Assembly: GCA_964016885.1 (NCBI GenBank)
Contig: OZ024743.1
Span: forward strand, 193,309,655 to 193,373,654
DNA from: Eledone cirrhosa
Lineage: Eukaryota; Mollusca; Cephalopoda; Octopoda; Eledonidae
Length of the DNA: 64,000 nucleotides
Direction of reading: 5' to 3'
In this document: piece after piece, positions 45,138 through 58,070 of the stretch
Layout of the letters: each line of letters starts with the position of its first letter
How positions within the stretch are numbered: the stretch's first letter is position 1
Position numbers and translations under genes: made by a program
Notes under the pieces: model-generated
Database searches by the model: none
Told to the model about the DNA's origin: nothing
What the model saw: only the letters and a program-made list of their open reading frames with translations

Positions 45138-45504
45138 AATAATAATAATGTTGTCTTTTTTGACATTTAATAATTGTTAAGAATGTTTTGAAAATTGAGC
45201 TGGTATAGTTGTGACTCAACTAGGGATAATACAGGAAGTGTGACATTCATAACTATTTGAAAACATGGAAGCTAATTAGATAGAAAAATAAAAATGAAAG
45301 AGAGGTATCATATTCTTTATATCAAGCCAGTACAGATTAGTAAACATATTGATTTGAAGAAAAATACAAATTTCAATGAGTGAAAAGGATATAGAAAATA
45401 GCCTGTTTGATCCTCATTGTAAGCAGTTTGATTTCAATGTGAAACTAAATACACACACACATATATTATAATATATAAATAAATAAATAAATATATATAT
45501 ATAT
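45138..45504. other. AT-rich DNA, no gene seen
   Basis: Contains (AC)n near 45451-45462 and (AT)n near 45490-45509. Confidence 0.5.
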
Positions 45505-46460
45505 ATATACGTGGAAAAGTAAGAAATCGGAGAATAGACCGTTAAAACATGTTTATTTAAAGCAGCACCTACATACGTTTCGCCCAGTTGGGCTTGTCAA
45601 GGGCATAAGTAACTAAAAGTGTTCCTTACATTGCTCGGAAAGAGTTTTTTGGGTTCAGTTCACGTCAAGATTCATTCTTTGCAAAAAAAATGTGTTTTGA
45701 TTTTGCAGTAGGTCAAGGGAGGTAACTCTGGCCTGTGTTGGGGCAGTCTTTCCCGGACAAATTTTTTATTCGTTACAAGATGTGGTTACAACCTTACCAT
45801 TGTTGATACGCACAAGGTCATGTAATCAACGCTTATTTTGAGATGTTTGTTTGTCGCACCTGCTTGCTTGGGTCGTTTGAGGCCTGGTCTGGGATGCATG
45901 GTTAGTTTTGTAGAAGATCACGCCATCTAGCATCGACTGTGAAGCCAGTCGATTAACTGCCCTTAGTTCTGACGTCACGTTCTGACGTCAGTTGTTGAGA
46001 CAATACATTTGGACCATGGCAGCTCGGAGACAACAGACGTGCTAATCCCCGTTCAGTTTTCCATGCAGCGACATCAGACCATGCAGTCGTGGCATAATAC
46101 GATAATGAACCACTACCCAACCTTGGAGCACTGATGTGTTAACCGTATTATGATTCGCTTTAAATAAAATGTTCGCATAACATAATCTTGAGGTATGTTC
46201 TCTTTTTTGTTTGATGATGTGCCAGCCAGTAAACAATAACCAATTAGACGGGATGACCGACGACCATCCCCGCCTAAAGTTTCCTGGGTGTTCTTTTGCA
46301 GTGCCTGCCCGCCTGGGTGTTAAAGTTTTCTGGGTGTATTTTGCAGCGCCTGCCTGCCTGGGTGTTAAAGCTTGTTGCAGGGAGACCCGGTACACGGTTT
46401 CACTCCTCATCCTCAACTCATCTGAAGAAGGATATTTTTAAGCGATGATTCCGTTTATCA
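45505..46460. repeat. Unplaced segment, likely repeat-derived
   Basis: Composition is more balanced than the flanks. It starts at the end of an AT microsatellite (TACGTGGAAAAGTAAGAAAT) and contains 'ACATACGTTTCGCCCAGTTG' with 'GGCTTGTCAAGGGCA', and at the other end 'CTCATCTGAAGAAGGATATT', words that remind me of Penelope-like or other retroelement ends. A 46-bp near-perfect duplication at 46276-46366 ('CCTGGGTGTTCTTTTGCAGT' and 'TCTGGGTGTATTTTGCAGCG') lies inside. A 124-codon minus ORF (46042-46416) spans it but has no domain I can name. Class uncertain. Confidence 0.4.
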
Positions 46461-46469
46461 TTTTGCAGT

Positions 46470-49400
46470 TCGTTTTTTATTGGGGGGAGGGATCCATTTT
46501 TTATTTGGGTGGATCCGTTTTCTACTTGGGTTGATCCGCTCTTTAGTTGAGGGTCCGTTTTTTATTTGGGGGTCCGTTTTTTATTTGGGGGGGATCCCTT
46601 TTTTATTTGGGTGGGATCCGTTTTCTACTTGGGTTGATCCGCTCTTTAGTTGAGGGTCCGTTTTTTATTTGGGGATCCGTTTTTTAATTGGGGCGGGGAT
46701 CCGTTTTTTATTTGCGTGGATCCGTTTTTAATTTGGGTGGATTCGTTTTTTATTTGGGTGGATCCAATTTTTATTTGGGGACCGTTTTTTATTGGGGGGG
46801 GGGGTCCGTTTTTTATTTGGGAGTCCGTTTTTTAATTGGGGGGGGGGGATCCGTTTATTATTTGGGTGGATCAGTTTTTTATTTGGGTGGATCCGTTTTT
46901 TATTTGAGGATCCGTTTTTTTATTTGGGTGGATCCGTTCTTTATTTGGGGTTCCGTTTTTTATTTGCGGGTGCGTTTTTTAATTGGGAGGGATCCTTTTT
47001 TTAAATTTTTTTTGGGGGGAGGGGGGGCATCTGTTTTTTATTTGGGTGGATCCGTTTTTTATTTGAGGGTCCATTTTTATGGGGGGGTTCTGTCTTTTAT
47101 TTGGGGGTGATCCATTTTTATTTGGGGGTCCGTTTTTTAATTGGGAGGATCCTTTTTTATTTGGGTGGAACCGTTTTTTATTTGGGTTGATCCGTTTTTC
47201 ATTTTGGGTCCGTTTTTTATTTGGTGGGATCCTTTTATTTATTTTGGGGATCCGTTTTTTTATTTGTGGGTTCATTTTTTAATTGGGGCGGGGATCCGTT
47301 TTTTATTTGGGTGGGTCCGTTTTTTATTTGGGTGGATCCGTTTTTTATTTAGGGGGATCCGTTTTTATTTGGGGTATCCGTTTTTTATTTGGGGTCCATT
47401 TTTTATTAGGGGGGATCCGTTTTTTATGTGGGGGTCCGTTTTTATTTGGGTGGATCCGTTTTTTATTTTTTTTTGGGGCGGGGGGATCCGCTTTTTATTT
47501 GGGGAGTATCCGTTTTTTATTTGGGTGAATCCGCTTTTCATTTTGGGTTCCGTTTTTTATTTGGGGGGATCCGTTTTTTATTGGGGGGGGGGGGGGGGGG
47601 TATCCGTTTTCTATTTGGGGTCCTTTTTTTATTTGGGCTGATCCATTTTTTATTGGGGGTCCGTTTTTTAATTGGGGAGATCCTTTTTTATTTGGGTAGA
47701 ACCGTTTATTATTTGCGTTGATCCGTTTTTCATTTTGGGGTCCGTTTTTTATTTGGGGGGATCCGTTTTTTATTTGGTAGTCCGTTTTTTAATTGGGGCG
47801 GGGATCCGTTTTTTATTTGGGGCGGGGATCCGTTTTTTATTTGGGTGGGTTCGTTTTTTATTTGGGTGGTAACGTTTTTTATTTGGGTGGTAACGTTTTT
47901 TATTTGGGGGTCCGTTTTTTATCTTAGGGAGGATGCGCTTTTTATTTGGGGTTCATTTTTCATTTGGGGTCCGTTTTTTATTTGGGTGTGTGTTTTTTAT
48001 TTGGGGGCGGATCCGTTTTTTATTTGCGTGATTCCGTTTCTCATTTGGGGGGATCTGTTTTTATTTGGGGGTCCGTTTTTTAATTGGGCCGGGATCCGTT
48101 TTTATTTGGGTGGATCCGTTTTTTATTTGGGTGGACCCATTTTTTATTTGGGTGGATTCGTTTTTTATTTGGGTGGACCCGGTTTTTTATTTGGGTGGAT
48201 CCGTTTTTTATTTGAGGGTCCGTTTTTTATTTGGGGTCCGTTTTTCATTTGGAGGGATCCGTATTTTATGTGGGGGTCCGTTTTTTAATTGGGGGCCATC
48301 CGTTTTTTATTTGGGTAGATCCGTTTTTTATTTGGGTGTATCCGTTTTTTATTTGGGTGTATCCGTTTTTTATTTGGGTGAATCCGTTTTTCGTTTTGGG
48401 GTCCGTTTTTTTATTTGGGGGATCCGTTTATTATTTGTGGAGGATCCATTTTTATTTGGGTGGATCCGTTTTTTATTTGGGTGGGTCCGTTTTTTATTTT
48501 AGGGTCCGTTTTTTATTTGGGGGGGTGATCCGTTTTCTATTTGGGGTCCGTTTTTTATTTGGGGTGATCCATTTTTTATTTGTGTGTCCGTTTTTTAATT
48601 GGGGAGATCCTTTTTTATTTGCGTGGAACCGTCTTTCATTTGAGTTAATCCGTTTTTCAATTTGGGGTCCGTTTTTTATTTGGGGAGATCCGTTATTTAT
48701 TTGGGGTCCGAATTTTTTGGGGGGAGATCCGTTTTTTATTTGGTGGGGGGAACCGCTTTCTATTGGGGGGTATCCGCTTTTTATTTGGGTGAATCCGTTT
48801 TTCATTTTGGAGTTCGTTTTTTAATTGGGGCCGCGATCCGTTTTTTATTTGGGTGGGTCCGTTTTTTATTTGGGTGGATCGGTTTTTTTATTTGGGGCCC
48901 GTTTTTTATCTTAGGGTGGATCCGTTTTTTTGTAGGGAGTCCTTTTTTATTGGGGGGGGGATCCATTTTTATGTGGGAGTCCGTGTTTTAATCAGTTTTT
49001 TATTTGGGTGGATCCGTTTTTTATTTGGGGGATCCGTTTTTTATTTGGGTGGTAACGTTTTTTATTTGGGGATCCGTTTTTATCTTAGGGAGGATCCGCT
49101 TTTTAATCATTTGGCGTCCTTTTTTTATTTGGGGGGATCTGTTTTTTATGAGGGTGTCCGTTTTTTATTTACGGGGGAACCGTTTTTTATCTGGGTGGAT
49201 CCGCCTTTTATTTGGGGGTGTGTTTTTTATTTGGGGGTGGATCAGTTTTTTATTTGGGGGTCCGTTTTTTATTTGGGGAGGATCCGTTTTTTATTTGGGG
49301 GGATCCGTTTTTTAACTGGGGCGGGGATCCGTTTATATTTGGGTTGATCCGTTTTTTATTTGGTTGGATCCGTTTTTTATTTGGGTGGATCCGCGTTTTA

Positions 49401-50317
49401 TTTGAGGGTCCGTTTTTTATTTGGAGTCCGTTTTTCATTTGGACGGATCCGTATTTTATGTGGGGGTCCGTTTTTTAATTGGGGGGCCATCCGTTTTTTA
49501 TTTGGGTGGATGGATCCGTTTTTTATTTGGGGTCTGTTTTTTATTTGGGGTCCGTTTCTGATTTGGGGGTATCCGTTTTTTAACTAGGGCGGGGATCCGT
49601 TTATATTTGGGTTGATCCGTTTTTTATTTGGTTGGATCCGTTTTTTATTTGGGTGGATCCGCGTTTTATTTGAGGGTCCGTTTTTTATTTGGGGTCCGTT
49701 TTTCATTTGGAGGGATTCGTATTTTATGTGGGGGTCCGTTTTTTAATTGGGGGCCATCCGTTTTTTATTTGGGGGTCTGTTATTTATTTGGGGTATCCGG
49801 TTTTTATTTGTGGGGGGGGGGGTCGTTTTATTTGGGGTCTGTTTTTTATTTGGGGGTCCTTTTTTTAATTGGGGCAGGGATTCGTTTTTTAATTGGGGGG
49901 ATCCGTTTTTTATTTGGGTGGGCCCGTTTTTTATTTGGGGGATCCGTTTTTTTATTTGGGTGAATTTTTATTTGGGAGTACGTTTTTTATTTGGTGGGGG
50001 ATCCGTTTTTTATTTGGGGTCTGTTTTTTATTTGGGGGTCTGTTATTTATTTGGTGTATCCGTTTTTTATTTGAGGGTCCGTTTTTTATTTGTGGGTGGG
50101 TGGAGGGAGGTCCGTTTTTTATTTGGGGTCTATTTTTTATTTTGGGGTACATTTTTTAATTGGGGCAGGGATCCGTTTTTTAATTGGGGGAATCCGTTTT
50201 TTATTTGGGTGGGCCCGTTTTTTATTTGGGGGATCTGTTTTTTTATTTGGGTGGATGTGTTTTTTATTTGGGGGATCCGTTTTTTATTTGGGTGGATCCG
50301 TTTTTTATTTGGGGGTT
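46470..50317 (+). repeat. Array block 1 (plus)
   Basis: 3.85 kb. Includes a larger direct period of about 268 bp (49321 and 49589 start the same run of variants). Confidence 0.93.
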
Positions 50318-51584
50318 CACCCAAATAAAAACGGATTCCCGCCCCAATTGAAAAACGGACCTCCAAAAAAAAATGGACCCCAAATACAAAACGGATCTCC
50401 CACAAATAAAAAACGGACCCTCAAATAAAAACCCATCCCCCCAAACAAAAATCGGACCCCCAATTAAAAACGGATCCACCCAAATAAAAAACGGATCGCT
50501 CCAATTAAAAGACGGACCCTCCCCCCAAAACCAGATCCACCCAAATAAAAACGGATTCCCCGAATAAAACACGGAAGCCACCCAAATAAAAAACGGCTCC
50601 CTCCAAATAAAAAAACGGACACGCCAAATAAAAAACGCATCCACCAAGATAAAAATCCCCCCAAATAAAATCTGGCCCCAAATAAAAAACGGATCCCCCC
50701 AAATAAAAACGGACCCCAAAATGAAAAACGGATTCACCCAAATAAAAAAAAGATGCCCCCCAAATAAAAATCGGATCCCGCCAAATAAAAAACGGATCCA
50801 CCCAAATAAAAAACGGATTCCCCCAAATAAAAAACGGCTCCCCCCAAATAAAAAAAGATGCCCCCCAAATAAAAATCGGATCCCGCCAAATAAAAAACGG
50901 ATCCACCCAAATAAAAAACGGATTCACCCAATTAAAAACGGATCCCCCAAATAAAAAACGGACCCCCAAATAAAAAACGGACCCCAAATAAAAAACGGAT
51001 GCACCCAAATAAAAAAGGACCCACCTAAATAAAAAGCGGATCACCGCCCCAATAAAAAAACGGCCCCCCAAATAAAAACGGATCGCACAAAATAAAAAAC
51101 GGACCCCAAATAAAAAACGGACCCTCAAATAAAAAATGGATCCACCCAAATAAAAAACGGATCCATCTAAATAAAAAACGGACTCACCCAAATAAAAAAC
51201 GGATGCCCCCCTCCCCAAATAAAACAGATCCCTCAAATAAAAAACGCATCCACCAAAATAAAAATCGGATCCCCCCAAATAATCCCGGATCCCACCAAAT
51301 AAAAAACGGACCCCCAAATAAAAAACGGATCCACCCAAATAAAAAACAGACCCACCCAAATAAAAAATAGATCACCGCCCCAATTAAAAAACGGACCCCC
51401 AAATAAGAAAACGGATCCCACCAAATAAAAACGGACCCCAAATAAAAAACGGATGCCCCAAATAAAAAATGCATCCACCAAAATAAAGATCGGATCCCCT
51501 CAAATAATCCCGGATCATGCCGAATAAAAAACGGATCTATCCAAATAAAAAACGGATCCACCCAACTAAAAAAGAATCACCCCA
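50318..51584 (-). repeat. Array block 2 (minus)
   Basis: 1.27 kb, starting with CACCCAAATAAAAACGGATT at the plus-to-minus junction. A run of variants at about 50735-50820 recurs at 50850-50930. Confidence 0.93.
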
Positions 51585-54500
51585 ATTTCATTTTGGGGTC
51601 AGTTTTTTTATTTGGGGGGATCCGTTTTTTATTTTGGTGGTATGTTTTTTTATTGGGGAGGATCCGTTTTTTATTTGGGGAGGGGGATTCGTTTCTTATT
51701 GGGAGGGATCCGTTTTTTATTTGGGTGGATCCCTTTTTTATTTGGGGTGGATCCGGTATTTATTTGGGGCTTCGGTTTCTATTTGTGGAGCATAGTTTTT
51801 TATTTGGGTGGCTACGTATTTTATTTGGAGGTCCGTTTTTTAATTGGGAGAGATCCATTTTTTATTTGGGGAGGGGATGGTCCGTTCCTTATTTGGAGGG
51901 GGGATCCGTTTTTATTTGGGTGGATCCGTTTTTTATTTGGGTGTCCTTTTTATAATTTGTGGTGGATCCGATTTTTATTTGGGTGGATCAGTTTTTTGTT
52001 TGGGGGTCCGTTTTTTATTTGGGGGTGGATCCGCTTTTTATTTGGGGGTATCCGTTTTTTTATTTGGGTGGATCCGTTTTTTATTTGGGGTTATTTTTTT
52101 ATATGGGGGGGGGGGGGGTATCCGTCTTTTATTTGGGGTCATCCGTTTTTTATTTGGGTGGATCCGTTTTTTATTTGGGTGGATCCGGTTTTTATTTTGG
52201 TGGATCCGTTTTTTATTTGGGAGGGATCCGTTTTTTATTTGGGTGGATCCGTTTTTTATTTGGGTGGATCCAGTTTTTATTTGGGTGGATCCGGTTTTTA
52301 TTTTGGTGGATCCGTTTTTTATTTGGGTGGATCCGGTTTTTATTTTGGTGGATCCGTTTTTTATTTGGAGGGATCCGTTTTTTATTTGGGGGTCCGTTAT
52401 TTATTGGGGGGGGGTCTGCTTTTTATTTGAGTGTCCATTTTTTATTTGGGTGGATCATTTTTTTATTTGGGGGTCCGTTTTTTAATTGGGGGGGTGGGAT
52501 CCGTTTTTTATTTGGGTGGAACCGTATTTCATTTTGGGGTCCGTTTTTTATTCGGGAGTGGATCCGTTCTTTATTTTGGAGAATCCCGTTTTTATTTGGG
52601 GGGATCGGTTTTTTTAATTGAGGGTCCGTTTTTTATTTGTGGTGATCCGCTTTGCATTTGGGGTTATTCGTTTTTTTATTTGGGTGGATCGATTTTTTAA
52701 TTGTGGTTCTTTTTTTAGTTCGGGGTGGGGAATGAGGGGGGTATCCGTTTTTTATTTTGGGTGGATCCTTTTTTCTTTGGTGGTCCGTTTTTTAATTGGG
52801 AGGGATCCATTTTTTATTTGGGGAGAGGGAGGTGGGCGATTCGTTTCTTTTGTGGGGAGGGGGGATCCGTTTTTTATTTGGGTGGATCCGTTTTTTATTT
52901 GGGGTGGATCCGTTATTTATTTGGAGGTCCGTTTTTTAATTGGGAGGGATCCATTTTTTATTTGGGGAGGTGGAGGGTGTGATCCGTTTCTTTTTTTGGG
53001 GGGGGATCCGTTTTTTATTTGGGTGGATCCGTTTTTTATTTGGGGGTTCTTTTTATTATTTGGGGTGGATCCGTTCTTTATTTGGGAGAATCCTGTTTTT
53101 ATCTTGTGGGATCCGTTTTTTTAATTGAGGGTCATGTTTTATTTGGGCGGAAACCGTTTTTTATTTGGGGGTATCCGTTTTTTTAGTTGGGGGGATCCGT
53201 TTTTTATTTGGGTGGATCCGTTTTTTTATTTGGGTGGATCGGTTTTTAAATTGTGGTTCTTTTTTTAGTTCGGGGTGGGGGATGAGGAGGGTATCTGTTT
53301 TTTTATTTGGGGGAGATCCGTTTTTTATTTGGGTGGATCCGTTTTTTATTTGGGGGGATCCGTTTTTTATTTGGGGGTCCGTTATTTATTTGGGGGGAGG
53401 GGATCCGTTTTTTATTTGAGGTTCCGTTTTTTATTTGGTGGGGGATCCGTTTTTTATTTGGGGTCTGTATTTTATTTGGGGGTCCTTTTTTTAAGTGTGG
53501 CGGGGATCCGTTTTTTAATTGGGGGGATCCGTTTTTTATTTGGGTGGATCAGTTTTTTATTTGGGGTGGATCCGTTATTTATTTGGGGGTCCGTTTTTTA
53601 TTTGGGGGTTCGGTTTTTATTTGTGGTGCATAGTTTTTTATTTGGGGTGGATCCTTTTTTCTTTGGAGGTCCGTTTTTTAATTGGGAGGGATCCATTTTT
53701 TATTTGGGGAGGTGGAGGGTGTGATCCGTTTCTTTTTTGGGGTAGATCCGTTTTTTATTTGGGTGGATCCGTTTTTTATTTGGGGGTACTTTTTATTATT
53801 TGGGGTGGATCCGTTCTTTATTTGGGAGAATCCTGTTTTTATTTTGTGGGATCCGTTTTTTTAATTGAGGGTCATGTTTTATTTGGGCGGAAACCGTTTT
53901 TTATTTGGGGGTATCCGTTTTTTTAGTTGGGGAGGATCCGTTTTTTATTTGGGTGGATCCGTTTTTTTATTTGGGTGGATCGGTTTTTAAATTGTGGTTC
54001 TTTTTTTAGTTCGGGTGGGGGGATGAGGAGGGTATCTGTTTTTTATTTGGGGGGAGATCCGTTTTTTATTTGGGTGGATCCGTTTTTTATTTGGGGGGAT
54101 CCGTTTTTTATTTGGGGGGATCCGTTTTTTATTTGGGGGTCCGTTATTTATTTGGGGGGGGGGATCCGTTTTTTATTTGAGGTTCCGTTTTTTATTTGGT
54201 AGGGATCCGTTTTTTATTTGGGGTCTGTATTTTATTTGGGGGTCCTTTTTTTAAGTGTGGCGGGGATCCGTTTTTTAATTGGGGGGATCCGTTTTTTATT
54301 TGGGTGGATCAGTTTTTTATTTGGGGTGGATCCGTTATTTATTTGGGGGTCTGTTTTTTATTTGGGGGTTCGGTTTTTATTTGTGGTGCATAGTTTTTTA
54401 TTTGGGTGGATCCTTTTTTCTTTGGAGGTCCGTTTTTTAATTGGGAGGGATCCATTTTTTATTTGGGGAGAGGGAGGTGGGTGATTCGTTTCTTTTTGGG

Positions 54501-55296
54501 GTGATCCGTTTTTTATTTGGGTGGATCCGTTTTTTATTTGGGGTGGATCCGTTGTTTATTTGGGGGTCCGTTTTTTATTTGGGGGGAGGCGTTTTTTATT
54601 TGGAGGTCCGTTTTTTAATTGGGAGGTATCCATTTTTTATTTGGGGAGGTGGAGGGTGTGATCCGTTTCTTTTTTGGGGGGATCCGTTTTTTATTTGGGG
54701 GTACTTTTTATTATTTGGGGTGGATCCGTTCTTTATTTGGGAGATTCCCGTTTTTATTTTGTGGGATCCGTTTTTTTAATTGAGGGTCATGTTTTAGTTG
54801 GGCGGATACCGTTTTTTATTTGGGGGTATCCGTTTTTTAGTTGGGGGATCCGTTGTTTATTTGGGTGGATCCGTTCTTTATTTGGGAGAATCCTGTTTTT
54901 ATTTGGGTGGATCCGTTTTTTTAATTGAGGGTCCGTTTTTTATTTGGGGAGGGGGGGGATTCCGTTTTTTATTTGTGGGGATCCGTTTTTTATTTGGGTG
55001 GATCCGGTTTTTTATTTGGGGGGATCCGTTTTTTCTTTGGGGAGGGATACGTTTTTTATTTGGGATCTGTATTTTATTTGGGGGTGCTTTTTTAATTGGG
55101 GCGGGGTTCCGTTTTTTAATTGGGGGGATCCGTTTTTTATTTGGGTGGGCCCGTTTTTTATTTGGGGGATCCGTTATTTTATATGGGTGGATGCGTTTTT
55201 TATTTGGGGGATCTATTTTTTATTTGGGTGGGATCCGTTTTTTATTTGGGTTGATCCGTTTTTTATTTGGGTTGATCCGTTTTTTATTTGGGGGTC
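51585..55296 (+). repeat. Array block 3 (plus)
   Basis: 3.71 kb. Contains a higher-order unit of roughly 0.55-0.73 kb marked by 'TTGTGGTTCTTTTTTTAGTT' at about 52699, 53253 and 53992. Confidence 0.93.
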
Positions 55297-56383
55297 CACC
55301 CAAATAAAAACGGATTCCCGCCCGAATTAAAACACGGACCTCCAAATAAAAAACGGACCCAAATACAAAACGGATCTCCCTCAAATAAAAAACCCATCCC
55401 CCCAAACAGAAAACGGACCCCCAATTAAAGAAACGGATCCACTCAAATAAAAAACGGATTCACCCAAATAAAAAACGGTTCCCCCCCAAATAAAAAACGG
55501 ATCCCGCCACATAAAAAAACAGATCCACCCAAATAAAAAACGGATCCACCCAAATAAAAAACGGATCGCCCCAATTAAAAGACGGACCCTCCCCCAAAAA
55601 ACAGATCCACCCAAATAAAAACGGATCCCACGAATAAAACACGGAATCCACCCAAATAAAAAACGGCTCCCTCAAAATAAAAAAACAGACCCACCAAATA
55701 AAAAACACATCTACCAAAATAAAAATCGCCCCCAAATAAAAATCTGCCCCCAAATAAAAAAACGGATTCCCCCAAATAAAAAACGGACCCCAAAATGAAA
55801 AACGGATTCACCCAAATAAAAAACGGTGCCCCCCCCCCAATAAAAAACGGATCCCCCCCAAATAAAAAACGGATCCCGCCAAATAAAAAAACAGATCCAC
55901 CCAAATAAAAACGGACACCCCAAATAAAAAACGGACCGCCGAATAAAAAACGGACCCCCAAATAAAAAACGGACCCCCAAATAAAAAAATGGATGCACCC
56001 AAATAAAAAACGGATGCACCCAAATAAAAAAAGGACCCACCCAAATAAAAAGCGGATCACCGCCCCAATTAAAAAACGGACCCCCAAATAAAAAACGGAT
56101 CCACCCAAATAAAAAACAGACCCACCCAAATAAAAAACGGATCACTGACCCAATTAAAAAACAGACCCCCCCCCAAATAAAAAACGGATCCCACCAAATA
56201 AAAACGGTCATCAAATAAAAAACGGATGCCACAAATAAAAAATGCATCTACCAAAATAAAAACCGGATCCCCTCAAATAATCCCGGATCCCGCCGAATAA
56301 AAAACGGATCCATCCAAATAAAAAACGGATCCACGCAAATAAAAAACGAATCCACCCAAATAAAAAAGAATCACCCCAATTTC
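55297..56383 (-). repeat. Array block 4 (minus)
   Basis: 1.09 kb; a shortened relative of block 2 by the order of variant units (first 300 bp match closely). Confidence 0.93.
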
Positions 56384-58070
56384 ATTTTGGGGCCCGTTTT
56401 TTATTTGGCGGCATCCGTTTTTATTTGTGGAGGATCCGTTTTTTATTTGGGGGGGGGGGGTCCGTTTTCTATTTGGGGTCCGTGTTTTATTTGGGGTGAT
56501 CCATTTTTTATTTGGGGGTCCGTTTTTTAATTGGGGGGGATCCGCTGTTTATTTGGGGTGTATCCGTTTATTATTTGGGTGAATCCGTTTTTCATTTTGG
56601 GATCCGTTTTTTATTTGGGGATATCCGTTTTTTTATTTGGGTGGATCCGTTTTTTTATTTTAGCGTTGTTTTTTATTTGGGGAAGGGGGAATCCGTTTTC
56701 TATTTGGGGGTCCGTATTTTAATTGGGGAGATCCTTTTTTATTTGGGTGGAACCGTTTTTTATTTGGCTTGATCCGTTTTTCATTTTGGGGTCCGTTTTT
56801 TAATTGGGGTGGGGATCCGTTTTTTATTTGGGTGGGTCCGTTTTTTATTTGGGTGGATCCGTTTTCTATTTGGGTGGTCACGTTTTCATTTGGGGTCCGT
56901 TTTTATCTTAGGGTGGATCCGTTTTTTTTTTGGGGGGGGGGGTCCGTTTTTTATTTGGGGAGGGGGATCCGTTTTTTATTTGGGGGAGCGTTTTTTAATT
57001 GGGAGGATCCTTTTTTATTTGGGTGGAACAGTTTATTATTTGGGGGTCCATTTTTTATTTGGGTCCGTTTTTATTTGGTGGCTACGTTTTTTATTTGGGG
57101 GCCTGTTTTTTAATTGGCGGGGAACCGTTCTTTATTTGGATCGGCCCGTTTTTTATTTGGGGGGATCATTTTTTTTATTTGGGTGGATCAGTTTTTTATT
57201 TGGAGGTCCGTTTTTTAATTGGGGGGATCCGTTTTTTATTTGGGTGGAACCGTATTTCATTTGGGGTCCGTTTTTATTTGGGGGTGATTCCGTTCTTTAT
57301 TTGGGAGATTCCCGTTTTTATTTTGGGGGATCCTTTTTTTAATTGAGGGTCCGTTTTTTATTTGAGTGGATTCCGCTTTTTATTTGTGGGGATCCGCTTT
57401 ATATTTGGGGGTATCCGTTTTTTTTTATTTGGGTGGATCCGTTTTTTATTCGGGATTCTTTTTTTTAATGGGGGGAGGGTATCCGTTTTTATTTGGCGGG
57501 ATCCGTTTCTTATTTGGGGGGATCCGTTTTTTATTTGGGGGTATCCGTTTTTTCTTTGGGGGGATCCGTTTTTTCTTTGGGGGGATCCGTTTTTTCTTTG
57601 GGGGTCCGTTATTTATTTGGGGGGGATCCGTTTTTTATTTGAGTGTCCGTTTTGTATTTGGGTGGATCAGTTTTTTTATTTGGGGATCCGTTTTTTAATT
57701 GGGGGTATCCGTTTTTTATTTGTGTGGAACCGTATTTCATTTTGGGAGCGGTTTTTTTATTTGGGGGTGGATCCGTTCTTTATTTGGGAGAATCCCGTTT
57801 TTATTTGGGATTTGGGGGGATCCGTTTTTTTAATTGAGGGTCCGTTTTTTATTTGGGTGGATCCGTTTTTTATTTGGGGGGCTCCGTTTTTTCTTTGGGT
57901 GGATCCGTTTTTTATTTGGGTGGATCCGGTTTTTATTTGGGTGGATCCGTTTTTATTTGGGGGGAATCCGTTTTCTATTTGTGGGGATCCGCTTTTTATT
58001 TGGGGGATCCGTTTTTTTATTTCGGTGGATCCGTTTTTTATTTGGATGGATCCGTTTTTTATTTGAGGGT
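56384..58070 (+). repeat. Array block 5 (plus)
   Basis: 1.69 kb; ends in the same junction sequence as blocks 1 and 3. Confidence 0.93.

Noticed and set aside
46042..46416. 124-codon minus ORF as a host gene
   Set aside because: No recognisable domain, spans an internal duplication and sits in repeat-like DNA.
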